A stretch of DNA of 16,118 nucleotides from Acidobacteriota bacterium (GCA_025353435.1 JANXQR010000174.1:1-16118); one strand, 5' to 3'; positions 1-7,835 are shown, counted from the stretch's first letter. The notes: generated by a model from the letters alone, not told the origin. Translations and numbers: made by a program.

Positions 1-203
1 CAAATACCGAGGGCGGCGACCATGAACGCGTGGCCGAGCGCGTAGGTCATGCCGAGGCGCAAGCCGCTCTTCCAATTGCGTTGGACTGCAGTGATATCGG
101 AAATGGCGGCGAGGTGATCGTAATCGAATCCGTGGCGTAGACCGAGGACGAGGCAGGAGCCAATTGCGGCGTCGAGTTTCCAGTCGCCCGGAAGGAATAT
201 CAC
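1..203 (-). CDS. Nickel/cobalt permease, NiCoT type (5' end only)
   Basis: This is the first ~67 residues of an integral membrane protein whose remainder lies beyond the left edge. Reading the minus strand from a GTG at 203-201, the segment LVLGLRHGFDYDHLAAI contains H24-x4-D29-H30, the H-x4-D-H signature in helix II of NiCoT (HoxN/NixA) Ni2+/Co2+ permeases. It is followed by a polar loop and a second hydrophobic stretch with GMTYALGHAF. The start is uncertain. The frame is open upstream to a TTG at 254-252 and into the preceding gene, and no good Shine-Dalgarno is visible at GTG or TTG. An ATG at 283-281 that would overlap the upstream stop is in another frame and closes at about 200. With hypF 2 kb away, nickel supply for a metalloenzyme is a reasonable role. 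The family call rests on the motif and hydrophobicity of a short fragment, so a related NicO-like transporter is possible. Confidence 0.65.
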   Translation of the reverse strand, partial: MIFLPGDWKLDAAIGSCLVLGLRHGFDYDHLAAISDITAVQRNWKSGLRLGMTYALGHAFMVAALGI

Positions 204-279
204 GAGTGAAGTATAGAGCAGGGCGGAGTTGACTGGTTTACCTGGGATTCCCAACTCGGAGGCGATTGAGAGCGGGCTT

Positions 280-1014
280 TCATTGGGCGGGGCGCAGTTG
301 AATCTGGTAGCCGCTGTAGTCGATCTCGATGGTGGTCTGGCCGAGGAGCCAACTACTAGATATGGCTGTGGCATGGGTGGCCATGGGGAAGCCGTCGATA
401 GTTGCGTAGTGGCGAGCCACCTGCGTGGGGCCGACAAGCACCGAGGGGCTCTTGGCAGTAACACCCGACAGTTGCACGATGGAGTAATCCTGCGCGTCGA
501 CCCACAGATCGCCTTGGAACAGATAGGCAGCGCTCTGACGGGGAGCGATGGAGAGCGAAATGCAATTACGGCCGTCGACGACTTCGCGTCCTTTTACATG
601 CATGGTGTAATTTGCTGACGTAATGAGAGCGCTTCCGCGGTTGGCGGGCTGGGTCACGGTTCGTTCACTGTCAAGAACGCGGCCCAACACCTGCTTGAGC
701 AACAGTTCTGACCCGCTTTGATTGAGGATGGCGAAGCTCTTGCCGTGGTCTTTTTGGTAGGTGGACTTCAGCGTCATCTGAGCGGCCGGTTGGACCTTGT
801 CCTGGGTCTTGTCCTGGTTGCGAAACACGGAGTAGTGCTCGGTGACGGTGTAAGAGATGAGGTTCTGTTCGCGCGAAGTGACCGAACTGTCTATGCCGTG
901 GATGACGGCTTCGTCGGGTATTTGCGAATAGGAGGCTAGAGCGAAAGGGCCGAGTACGCCGACCGCAAATATTCCGAGCATCCGGATGACGCAGCACCGA
1001 GTGAGATTGAACAT
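280..1014 (-). CDS. Secreted protein of unknown function
   Basis: I do not recognise this 244-residue protein as a named family. It starts with a likely Sec signal peptide: basic residues (R6, R11), a hydrophobic core LGIFAVGVLGPFALA at about 13-27, and small residues before a probable cleavage near 27-30. The mature part looks mostly beta-stranded with alternating polar and apolar residues, for example INPVDGRNCISLSI-like strands around 150-165 and GDLWVDAQDYSIVQLSG near 180. The motif 'G-x-L-W-V-D-x-x-x-x-x-I-x-x-L-x-G' recalls LolA/LppX-like or outer-membrane lipoprotein-sorting folds, in which strands line a hydrophobic pocket; this is a weak analogy, not an assignment. There is no lipobox Cys after the signal, so a soluble periplasmic protein is expected. 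The stop is directly followed by the permease frame on the same strand, suggesting cotranscription. A weak AGG lies very close to the ATG, and Met12 is an alternative start. Confidence 0.6.
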   Translation of the reverse strand: MFNLTRCCVIRMLGIFAVGVLGPFALASYSQIPDEAVIHGIDSSVTSREQNLISYTVTEHYSVFRNQDKTQDKVQPAAQMTLKSTYQKDHGKSFAILNQSGSELLLKQVLGRVLDSERTVTQPANRGSALITSANYTMHVKGREVVDGRNCISLSIAPRQSAAYLFQGDLWVDAQDYSIVQLSGVTAKSPSVLVGPTQVARHYATIDGFPMATHATAISSSWLLGQTTIEIDYSGYQIQLRPAQ

Positions 1015-1098
1015 GATCCTGAAGTAAGTCTACCAATCCGATGAATCTGGCGCCGCGGCGGATGTACACGGTTGAAACGTTGATGGGATCCCGAAATG

Positions 1099-1143
1099 CC
1101 GATACCCCACTTCGCGATCGATCTGGGCGAGGTGGGGTACCGG
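1099..1143. repeat. 17-bp imperfect inverted repeat (hairpin)
   Basis: The left arm (1099-1115, CCGATACCCCACTTCGC) and the right arm (1127-1143, GCGAGGTGGGGTACCGG) pair over 17 positions with two mismatches. One of the two can be a G-U wobble in RNA from either strand. The loop is 11 nt. The element lies about 44 nt past the stop of the SYLF gene and about 85 nt before the start of the next gene on the same strand. No T-tract follows on either strand, so it is not a classical intrinsic terminator. It could be an mRNA 3'-end stabiliser, a factor-assisted terminator, or one copy of a dispersed palindromic repeat. The rest of 1015-1186 shows nothing recognisable. Confidence 0.55.
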
Positions 1144-1186
1144 ATTGCTGGTTGGACTGTTTATGCGATGAGCCAACCTACTGCGG

Positions 1187-1885
1187 CTATTGCTGTGCAG
1201 CCTTGGCGTCGGCCTTGGCGCTCTGTACTGCGGCGAGGAATGCTTGTGCCGATGGCGGTGGCGGAACCTTGCCCATCAGGACGTCGCGTTGCGTGACGTC
1301 TGGACCGTAGACAGCCCTCATTGAGTCCTTATCCTCGTGAACTGCTGCGCCGTTCAGCGCGAGTCCGGCAAAGACGCCTTTGGCACGCGAGTAGGTCAGA
1401 ATTTCGGCATCCAGCTTCCAGTCAGTTTCGGCGGAAGCATGACGGCCGACAGGGCCTGCCGCGGCGGATACATCGGCACCGATCTTGAACTTGCTGTTGA
1501 GCAGCTGCTCCATGCCCTTGTCATTCTGAATGATCATGACCAGGTCAATGCCTTCTACGCCAATCTGGAAACCCATGCTTCCGCCCTCGATGGCGAAAAA
1601 GGCAGGCGCGCTCCAGCCGTTGTCAGTGCGGCATGTGGCGACGCCCTTGCCGCCTTCCGCTCCAATTACGAAGCCGCCCTTGACCATGTGAGGAACCACG
1701 GCGACGCATTTGGCGTGCGCCATTACTTCTTCAGGAATCCCTTTATCTTCTGCCGTCATGATTTGATGAAGCACATCGGCTGCCTTGTCGAGTCGGTCGG
1801 TCGAGACTTCGCGGGGTGTGTCCGCAGCCCAACCCATGCTCGCAAAACCTAATATCGCGGTCATCGTTATCAGTTGTCTTTTCAT
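1187..1885 (-). CDS. SYLF-domain (Ysc84/DUF500) secreted lipid-binding protein
   Basis: This 232-residue protein has a clear signal peptide: MKRQ, then a hydrophobic stretch ending SMGWA with probable cleavage at about residue 20. A full SYLF (Ysc84-type) domain follows from about 30 to 205. Recognisable family features are VMAHAKCVAVVPHMVKGGF near 55-73, the G-A-E-G-G-K-G-V segment after it, the WSAPAFFAIEGGSMGFQIG block, the D-L-V-M-I-I strand, and the late AEILTYSRAKGVFAGLALNG segment. In eukaryotes SYLF domains bind phosphoinositides. Bacterial secreted members are common, but their role is not settled; envelope or lipid association is inferred. The start is supported by AAGGAG 9 nt before ATG. 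The C-terminal ~35 residues are Ala/Lys/Gln-rich after a PPPPSA turn, a flexible tail. The gene stands alone in its direction, divergent from hypF. Confidence 0.85.
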   Translation of the reverse strand: MKRQLITMTAILGFASMGWAADTPREVSTDRLDKAADVLHQIMTAEDKGIPEEVMAHAKCVAVVPHMVKGGFVIGAEGGKGVATCRTDNGWSAPAFFAIEGGSMGFQIGVEGIDLVMIIQNDKGMEQLLNSKFKIGADVSAAAGPVGRHASAETDWKLDAEILTYSRAKGVFAGLALNGAAVHEDKDSMRAVYGPDVTQRDVLMGKVPPPPSAQAFLAAVQSAKADAKAAQQ

Positions 1886-2104
1886 AAGATTGTTCTCCTT
1901 GCAACGCTTTGAATCAATGGGGGATTGTCGATGCGGGCAATGCTACCCGCTAAAATCGCTCAACGCAGACGCACGATTGTGTGCCTACTGATGAGTTATA
2001 TGACAAGCGATGCCAATTGGTTGCCCGAAAAAATTATTGAAAATGTTGGTGATAGTAGAAAGGCCCCGAAAACAAGGAGATAAGACGACGCCTGCGGGTG
2101 CGCT
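1886..2104. other. Divergent intergenic region between SYLF gene and hypF
   Basis: These 219 bases must hold the promoters of the SYLF gene (leftward) and hypF (rightward). The SYLF Shine-Dalgarno sits at the left end. A small perfect inverted repeat, GCGGG-8 nt-CCCGC, lies at about 1932-1949 in the probable 5' leader of the SYLF mRNA. An AAGGAG near 2075 has no start codon at a useful distance. I could not find a convincing -35/-10 pair for either gene, and no open frame in this stretch looks like a protein. Confidence 0.4.
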
Positions 2105-4453
2105 ATGCTTGCTCTTCGAAGGCGAAATCGAGTGAGTGTGCAGTTCGAGATGGGCCGGGGACGAAAGTCGGTGCGCGTGCGCGGCGTGGTGCAGGGCGTC
2201 GGGTTTCGGCCGTTTGTCTATCGCCTGGCAACCGAGGGGAGCCTTTCCGGTCATATTGGGAACGATACCGATGGCGTGATTATCGAGATTGAAGGTTCCG
2301 ATAAGGAAATTGCGGCATTTTTGGTGAGGCTGCGTGAAGAGCCTCCGCCGATGGCACGCATTGATTCAATCGATGTCGGAGATTTGTCAGTAACGGGTGA
2401 AGCAGGATTCGCGATTATATCGAGCCACGTGCTTGGCCGTGTCAGCACAGGGATTCCGGCGGATGCGGCGACCTGTGCGGACTGCCTCCGTGAGCTGCTT
2501 GACCCGCGCGATCGGCGCTATCGCTATCCGTTTCTGAACTGCACCAACTGCGGTCCGCGATTCACAATCACGCGCAGCATTCCGTACGATCGCCCTCAGA
2601 CTTCAATGGCGGCGTTTCTCATGTGCGCCGCTTGCCAGGCGGAGTACGACGGCCCATTGAATCGCCGCTTTCATGCGCAGCCGAATGCTTGCTGGGATTG
2701 CGGTCCCCGCGTGTGGATGGTGGGCATGGATGGTATGGAGATTGCCGCGAAAGATCCAATTGGCGCATGCATCGACCGCCTGCTCGAGGGCCAGATCATG
2801 GCGATCAAAGGCATTGGGGGATTTCACCTGAGCGTGGATGCGACCAATGAAAATGCGGTAATGCGACTCAGAAAGCGCAAGCACCGCTATGGCAAGCCGC
2901 TCGCCGTGATGGTGCGCGATGTGGAGGCGGCACGAACGTTGTGCGTGCTGACGGATGAGGAGGAAAAGCTACTGAAGACTGCGGCGCGACCTATCGTGCT
3001 GGCGCGCGCATATGAAACAGGTGGCGTTGCTCCTTCAATTGCGCCGGGAATTCCATGGCTTGGGGTCTTTCTGCCGTATGCGCCGCTGCAGCATCTGCTG
3101 TTTGCCGACGAACGGGTGCGGGCACTGGTGATGACGAGCGCCAACCTGAGCGAGGAGCCGATCGCGATTGACAATGAGGAGGCTCGATCGAGGTTGGCCA
3201 ATATTGCGGACGCATTCCTGTTCCACGATCGCGAGATATTGCAGCGCTGCGACGACTCGGTTGCGGCTATTGTCGATGGTGCGCCGCAACTGATTCGAAG
3301 AGCGCGCGGTTTCATACCGCTCGGAATCGACTTTCCAATTGAAGCCCCGGCGCTGCTTGCGGTCGGTGGACATTTGAAGAGTGTGTTCACACTTGCGCGC
3401 GGGAGGTTTGCCTATCAAAGCCAGCACCTGGGTGATCTCGAAAGCCCGGTGGCGCTGGAGTTTTTCGAGGAATCACTTGCGCATCTGATGCGTACTTTCG
3501 AGATCGAGCCTGAAGCGGTGGTGCACGATATGCATCCTGGCTACATGTCTACGGCCTGGTCGCTGAAGTGGGCGGGAGATCGAGGGGTACGGGTGATCGC
3601 GGTGCAGCATCACCACGCGCATATTGCAGCGTGCATAGCGGAACATGCGATCGAGGGGTCGGTCATTGGTCTGTCTCTTGATGGAACGGGCTATGGCACG
3701 GACGGGTGCATCTGGGGAGGGGAAGTGCTGGTGTGCGGGCTTGATGGGTTCGAACGCTTCGCGCATCTTGAGTACGTGCCGATGCCGGGAGGCGATGCGG
3801 CGGTGCGCGAACCGTGGCGCATGGCACTTGGACATCTGCACGTGGCTGGATTGGATGTAGGTTCCGCTTCAATGCCGGGGCGGATAGGTGCTACAGAATC
3901 GGAAGCCAGGGTGATGATCAGAATGATGGATCGCAATATCAATGCACCACTGACATCGAGCCTGGGTCGTCTCTTTGATGCGGCAGCGGCAGTCATTCTT
4001 GGTCGCCGCAAAGTGGATTACGAAGCCCAGGCTGCAATTGAGTTGGAAGGGTTGGCTGTCGACGAACCGGACGATGTGGGGAGCTACCCGATTACGATGG
4101 CTGGGGGCGATTGGCCTTGCTCACCAGCACGCTTGATTGTTGCATCGATGTGGCGCGAGATGATGGCGGACTTTGATAGAGGGCTGAGCAAATCACTGAT
4201 CGCCGCGCGCTTCCACGCCAGCATTGCGGACGCGTTTGTGCAGGCGGCAATTGGCGCACGCGCGGCCACGGGGATCGAGAATGTTGCCTTAAGTGGCGGA
4301 GTAATGCACAATCGCCGACTAAGCCGGTTGCTGCGCGTTGGACTTGAGGCGACGGGTTTCCGTGTATATCAGCATCGTCGCGTGAGCCCGGGTGATGGCG
4401 GGCTGAGCTATGGGCAGGCTGCTGTCGCGGCGGCGATACTCAAGAAAAGCTAG
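2105..4453 (+). CDS. hypF: Carbamoyltransferase HypF, [NiFe]-hydrogenase maturation
   Basis: HypF converts carbamoyl phosphate and ATP into a carbamoyl adenylate and passes the carbamoyl group to the C-terminal Cys of HypE, the first step toward the CN ligands of the [NiFe] active site. All domains are present in 782 residues, a normal length. An acylphosphatase domain (about 20-108) has GVVQGVGFRPF with its Arg, and Asn53. Two zinc fingers follow: C124/C127, C146/C149, C174/C177 and C196/C199, spaced CxxC-x18-CxxC-x24-CxxC-x18-CxxC. The YrdC domain includes MAIKGIGGFHL and the K/R-rich KRKHRYGKPLA. The C-terminal Kae1-like domain includes VVHDMHPGY, QHHHAHIAACIAEH, DGTGYGTDG, SGGVMHNRR and PGDGGLSYGQA. 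The ATG at 2105 gives the longest frame, but GTG at 2132 has GAAGG 9 nt upstream and may be the true start. No other hyp or hydrogenase gene is in the window. The TAG stop shares CTAG with the convergent argA. Confidence 0.97.
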   Translation: MLALRRRNRVSVQFEMGRGRKSVRVRGVVQGVGFRPFVYRLATEGSLSGHIGNDTDGVIIEIEGSDKEIAAFLVRLREEPPPMARIDSIDVGDLSVTGEAGFAIISSHVLGRVSTGIPADAATCADCLRELLDPRDRRYRYPFLNCTNCGPRFTITRSIPYDRPQTSMAAFLMCAACQAEYDGPLNRRFHAQPNACWDCGPRVWMVGMDGMEIAAKDPIGACIDRLLEGQIMAIKGIGGFHLSVDATNENAVMRLRKRKHRYGKPLAVMVRDVEAARTLCVLTDEEEKLLKTAARPIVLARAYETGGVAPSIAPGIPWLGVFLPYAPLQHLLFADERVRALVMTSANLSEEPIAIDNEEARSRLANIADAFLFHDREILQRCDDSVAAIVDGAPQLIRRARGFIPLGIDFPIEAPALLAVGGHLKSVFTLARGRFAYQSQHLGDLESPVALEFFEESLAHLMRTFEIEPEAVVHDMHPGYMSTAWSLKWAGDRGVRVIAVQHHHAHIAACIAEHAIEGSVIGLSLDGTGYGTDGCIWGGEVLVCGLDGFERFAHLEYVPMPGGDAAVREPWRMALGHLHVAGLDVGSASMPGRIGATESEARVMIRMMDRNINAPLTSSLGRLFDAAAAVILGRRKVDYEAQAAIELEGLAVDEPDDVGSYPITMAGGDWPCSPARLIVASMWREMMADFDRGLSKSLIAARFHASIADAFVQAAIGARAATGIENVALSGGVMHNRRLSRLLRVGLEATGFRVYQHRRVSPGDGGLSYGQAAVAAAILKKS

Positions 4454-4968
4454 GAGAGGCGCACGAGTTGTTCGGCTTCAACACGCGGGCCCAGGATGGA
4501 CATGCGCGGGATGCGTCCACGCACCATTGCCACTTCATCGCAGCGATGCAGGCGCGGACATGCCTGGCAATCCTTAAAGATCTTGTCGGGCAGTTCTGTC
4601 TTGTCTTCAACAGTGCGAAATCCATATTTGAAAAAGAAATCAGGAATGCGCGTGAACAGGCACACGGAAGCAATGCCGTGATCTTCGGCCTCGTCAATCA
4701 GCGCACTGAGAATTTTGCCGCCTGCGCCCTGACCCTTTGCTTCAGGCTTGACGACGATGGAGCGAACCTCAGACAAATGCGGTCCATAAAAGTGGAGTGC
4801 ACCACAACCGAGAAACACGCCACCGTCGGACTCCGCGACGGTGAAATCGCGAATGTTCTCGCATATCTCGGCGAAGGGGCGCTTAAGCAGAGTGCCATCT
4901 CCGGAGAGTGAATTAACCAGGTCGTAAACGTTGGATGCATCCTGAAGGCGAGCTTTACGTACCAGCAT
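4450..4968 (-). CDS. argA: Short N-acetylglutamate synthase (GNAT type)
   Basis: It probably catalyses acetyl-CoA + glutamate to N-acetylglutamate, the first step of arginine synthesis. The protein is a single GNAT domain of 172 residues from the ATG at 4968, which has AGGAGG 6 nt upstream; an earlier in-frame ATG at 4995 lacks this. Features are the N-terminal VRKARLQD strand, the conserved GCGALH at 54-59, the acetyl-CoA-binding KGQGAGGKIL at 78-87, and FFFKYGFR near 111-118. This matches the short ArgA type known from Mycobacterium tuberculosis and lacks the amino-acid-kinase domain of E. coli ArgA. After the GNAT core lies C134-x2-C137-x5-C143 followed by DEVAM. The gene overlaps the end of argH by 14 nt and is the last gene of the arginine operon, which strongly supports the assignment over a generic acetyltransferase. 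As the entry enzyme it is a likely target of arginine feedback, which is inference. Confidence 0.85.
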   Translation of the reverse strand: MLVRKARLQDASNVYDLVNSLSGDGTLLKRPFAEICENIRDFTVAESDGGVFLGCGALHFYGPHLSEVRSIVVKPEAKGQGAGGKILSALIDEAEDHGIASVCLFTRIPDFFFKYGFRTVEDKTELPDKIFKDCQACPRLHRCDEVAMVRGRIPRMSILGPRVEAEQLVRLS

Positions 4969-6397
4969 GGATTGCCTCCTTTGCTGGTGCTGCAAGTGCG
5001 GCGATTCGCGCGTTGGCGTCTGACAAGGCCTGGCGTACGCGCTGTCGGGCTGTGCCGCCGATTACGTCATGGCAATCGAGTGTCGCGGTCAAGGTGACTG
5101 CATCGAAGAAATCGGCTTCGAATTCGCTGCCGAACTGACGCAACTCTACGATCGAGAGCTCGCCGAGTTCCACACCCTTTTCCAGGGCGAAACGAACCGC
5201 GTTGCCGATTTTTTCATGTGCGGTGCGGAAGGGAACTCCCTTGTGAACGAGGTATGTGGCCGCAGCCATCGCGTTCAAGTAGCCCGACTGTGCCGCCGCA
5301 TGCATGCGTTCGTAATTGAATTCGAGCGCTGCGGTGAAGCGCGCAACAAGGCCCAGCATCTGCGGCACGAATTCGACTGCGAATGCTGGTTCCTGCGTCT
5401 CCTGCATATCCTTATTGTAGGCAAGGGGAAGGCCCTTGAGCTGCAGCGTAACCGCTTCAGCGGCGCCGTGAATGCGGCCGACCTTTGCGCGGAGAAGCTC
5501 GGTGAGGTCGGGATTTTTCTTCTGCGGCATGGCACTTGAGCCAGTTGAAAATGCTTCAGGCAGGTTCACGAATCCGAACTCGGCGGTGGCAAAGAGTGTG
5601 ATCTCCTCCGCGAATCGGCTGGCATGGAGACCGACGAATGTGAGGGCCTGCAGATACTCGAGCACGAAGTCGCGGTCGCTTGTTGCGTCCATCGAGTTGG
5701 ACGTCGGTGCCGTGAAGTTCAACTCGCGCGAAGCAATGTTTCGATCGAGGGCGAGAGTTGCGCCGGCAACGGCTCCCGAACCAAGCGGACAAAAATTCAG
5801 GCGGGCGCCGCAATCGCGCAGGCGCGAAACATCCCGGAGCAACATCTCCACGTATGCAAGAAGCCAATGCGCGACTATTACTGGCTCGGCCCGCTGCAGG
5901 TGCGTATAGCTGGGCATGACTGCTTCGCCCGCGGTGTGCGCTAGAGAAACCAGCGCGTTGGCCCAGGATGAGAGCGATTCGATTGTCAGTCCGATCTGAT
6001 GACGAACGTAGAGGCGAAGATCGGCGGCGATCTGCTCATTGCGGCTGCGACCGGTGTGGAGCTTCAGACCCAGGGAGCCGATTCGCTGTGCCAGGGAAAG
6101 CTCCACAAAGTGATGGATGTCTTCCGCGCTCGGGTGATTGCGGACCAGCGTTTTGCCGGCATCCGAGGCATGATCGGCGGCGATCGCGTCCAGAGCGTTA
6201 CGTACTTCGGAGGTCTCACTCTGAGTGAGGATTCCAGCGGCGTAAAGGGCGGACGCGTGCGCCTTGCTGGTAGCTACCTCATGTTCGAGAAGCCGCCAAT
6301 CAAAGACAATGGAGCGCTGCCATTGTTCGAACTCGGGATCGAGGGGCTCGCGAAAGCGACCCGACCACATCTTCACGGATTGTTGTTCGTTCGACAT
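4955..6397 (-). CDS. argH: Argininosuccinate lyase
   Basis: ArgH splits argininosuccinate into arginine and fumarate, the last step of the pathway; the family acts as a cytoplasmic homotetramer. The 480 residues show the whole fumarase/aspartase-superfamily pattern. There is KMWSGRF at the N-terminus, HTGRSRNEQ at 114-122, SYTHLQRAEP at 163-172 with the catalytic-region His166, and the signature TGSSAMPQKKNPD at 285-297 on the mobile loop with the catalytic Ser. The length is slightly over the usual 455-470. The ATG at 6397 is chosen because it precedes the conserved N-terminal WSGRF by 10 residues; the best Shine-Dalgarno-like sequence (GAGGGA) is about 14 nt away, so the signal is weak. The gene lies 51 nt after argG and overlaps argA by 14 nt. 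An argH-argA pair is notable because the two activities are fused in some bacteria; here they remain separate but overlapping. Confidence 0.97.
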   Translation of the reverse strand: MSNEQQSVKMWSGRFREPLDPEFEQWQRSIVFDWRLLEHEVATSKAHASALYAAGILTQSETSEVRNALDAIAADHASDAGKTLVRNHPSAEDIHHFVELSLAQRIGSLGLKLHTGRSRNEQIAADLRLYVRHQIGLTIESLSSWANALVSLAHTAGEAVMPSYTHLQRAEPVIVAHWLLAYVEMLLRDVSRLRDCGARLNFCPLGSGAVAGATLALDRNIASRELNFTAPTSNSMDATSDRDFVLEYLQALTFVGLHASRFAEEITLFATAEFGFVNLPEAFSTGSSAMPQKKNPDLTELLRAKVGRIHGAAEAVTLQLKGLPLAYNKDMQETQEPAFAVEFVPQMLGLVARFTAALEFNYERMHAAAQSGYLNAMAAATYLVHKGVPFRTAHEKIGNAVRFALEKGVELGELSIVELRQFGSEFEADFFDAVTLTATLDCHDVIGGTARQRVRQALSDANARIAALAAPAKEAIHAGT

Positions 6398-6448
6398 TAA
6401 ATTGTTTCTGTTCCCTCATGTATTTCTTCCGACGAGCAAATGGCCACG

Positions 6449-7789
6449 CTAATTCTTTTCCTTCCCGTTATTCAGCTGAGGCATCTCCGTGCCTTTGCTC
6501 AGGGTGAGGAGGCCGGTTGCGGCATAGGTGAGAAGCTTCTCTCGTGTGTCGGAAATGTCCAGATTGCGCATGGTGAGCTGGCCAATGCGATCGCGCGGAG
6601 AGAAGCTGGAATCAGTCTTCTCCATGCTGAGGCGCTCGGGGTGGAAGGTGAGGTTGGGCGACTCGGTGTTGAGGATCGAGTAGTCATTGCCGCGACGCAG
6701 CTCAAGCGTGACCTCGCCAGTTACGGGTTTAGCGACCCAGCGCTGAGCGGATTCGCGGAGCATGATGGCTTGGGGGTCGAACCACCGGCCCTGATAGAGC
6801 AGGCGGCCGAGTTTACGGCCATTCTCGCGGTACTGCTCAATGGTGTCCTCGTTGTGGATTCCAGTTATGAGCCGCTCGTAAGTGATGTACAGCAGAGCGA
6901 GGCCCGGTGCCTCGTAGATGCCGCGACTCTTTGCCTCGATGATGCGGTTCTCAATCTGGTCGGACATGCCCAAGCCGTGTCGGCCGCCGATGCGGTTGGC
7001 CTCGAGCAGGAGGGCGACGGGATCATCGAAATGCTTGCCATTGAGAGCCACCGGGAAGCCCTCGTCGAAGCGGACTGTTACCTCTTCGCGAGGCACCTCG
7101 ACTTCATTCCTCCAAAAGGCCGTTCCCATGATGGGTACGACGATCTTGATGGACGAGGAGAGGTGCTCAAGATCCTTGGCTTCGTGGGTTGCGCCCAGGA
7201 TGTTGGAGTCGGTGGAATAGGCCTTCTCGGCCGACATCTTGTATGCGAAGCCCGAGCGCTGCATGAACGCAGACATTTCAGCGCGACCGCCCAGCTCGTC
7301 GATGAAAGCAGCGTCAAGCCAGGGCTTGTAGACCTTGAGCTCGGGATTGACCAGCAGGCCGTAGCGATAGAAGCGCTCGATGTCGTTGCCTTTGAAAGTG
7401 GATCCGTCGCCCCAGATGTGAACGTCGTCCTCCTTCATGACTGACACCAGCATGGTGCCAGTGACGGCGCGGCCTATTGGGGTGGTGTTGAAGTAGGTAA
7501 CGCCGGCGGTGCTGATGTGGAAGGCACCGGCCTGCAGCGCCGCGATACCTTCGCGGACCAGCGGGCCGCGGCAGTCGATCAGACGGGCTTTTTCTGCGCC
7601 GTATTCGAGAGCCTTGCGCGGAATTTCATCGTAGTCGACCTCGTCGGGCTGGCCGAGGTTAGCCGTATAAGAATAGGGAATGGCACCCTTCTGCTTCATC
7701 CAGTGGAGCGCAGCGGAGGTATCGAGCCCGCCTGAGAAGGCTATGCCTACCTTCTCGCCGATGGGCAGGGATTCAAGAATTACAGACAT
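6449..7789 (-). CDS. argG: Argininosuccinate synthase (long, E. coli type)
   Basis: ArgG joins citrulline and aspartate with ATP, through citrulline-AMP, to argininosuccinate. At 446 residues it matches the longer E. coli-type enzyme (about 447) rather than the ~400-residue form found in many other bacteria. The N-type ATP pyrophosphatase loop AFSGGLDTSAAL is at 17-28. Other near-identical blocks are YTANLGQPDEVDYD, TYFNTTPIGRAVTGTM, IWGDGSTFKGNDIERFYRYGLL, KAYSTDSNILGATHEAKDLE, NRIGGRHGLGMSDQIENRI and TLELRRGNDYSI, spanning the synthetase domain and the C-terminal oligomerisation helix region. The ATG is preceded by GAGGA at 9 nt. It lies 46 nt after argF and 51 nt before argH, the loosest spacings in the operon but still compatible with one transcript. 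A long open frame on the opposite strand here is only its codon shadow. Confidence 0.98.
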   Translation of the reverse strand: MSVILESLPIGEKVGIAFSGGLDTSAALHWMKQKGAIPYSYTANLGQPDEVDYDEIPRKALEYGAEKARLIDCRGPLVREGIAALQAGAFHISTAGVTYFNTTPIGRAVTGTMLVSVMKEDDVHIWGDGSTFKGNDIERFYRYGLLVNPELKVYKPWLDAAFIDELGGRAEMSAFMQRSGFAYKMSAEKAYSTDSNILGATHEAKDLEHLSSSIKIVVPIMGTAFWRNEVEVPREEVTVRFDEGFPVALNGKHFDDPVALLLEANRIGGRHGLGMSDQIENRIIEAKSRGIYEAPGLALLYITYERLITGIHNEDTIEQYRENGRKLGRLLYQGRWFDPQAIMLRESAQRWVAKPVTGEVTLELRRGNDYSILNTESPNLTFHPERLSMEKTDSSFSPRDRIGQLTMRNLDISDTREKLLTYAATGLLTLSKGTEMPQLNNGKEKN

Positions 7790-7835
7790 GCTTGCAGATC
7801 CTCAGACAGCTTTCAATAGAAGTAAATGGCTGCGG

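Noticed and set aside
229..618. A plus-strand frame across the end of the secreted-protein gene
   Set aside because: It has no ribosome site or motif and overlaps two minus-strand genes with better coding features.
1337..1852. A 171-codon plus-strand frame opposite the SYLF gene
   Set aside because: The minus strand has the signal peptide, ribosome site and SYLF motifs; the plus frame has none.
4450..4460. Intrinsic terminator between hypF and argA
   Set aside because: The genes share their stop bases and no GC hairpin with a T-run was found just inside either 3' end.
6440..7444. A 334-codon open frame on the plus strand opposite argG
   Set aside because: It lies wholly within argG, shows no recognisable motif and has the composition expected of the complement of a conserved GC-rich gene.
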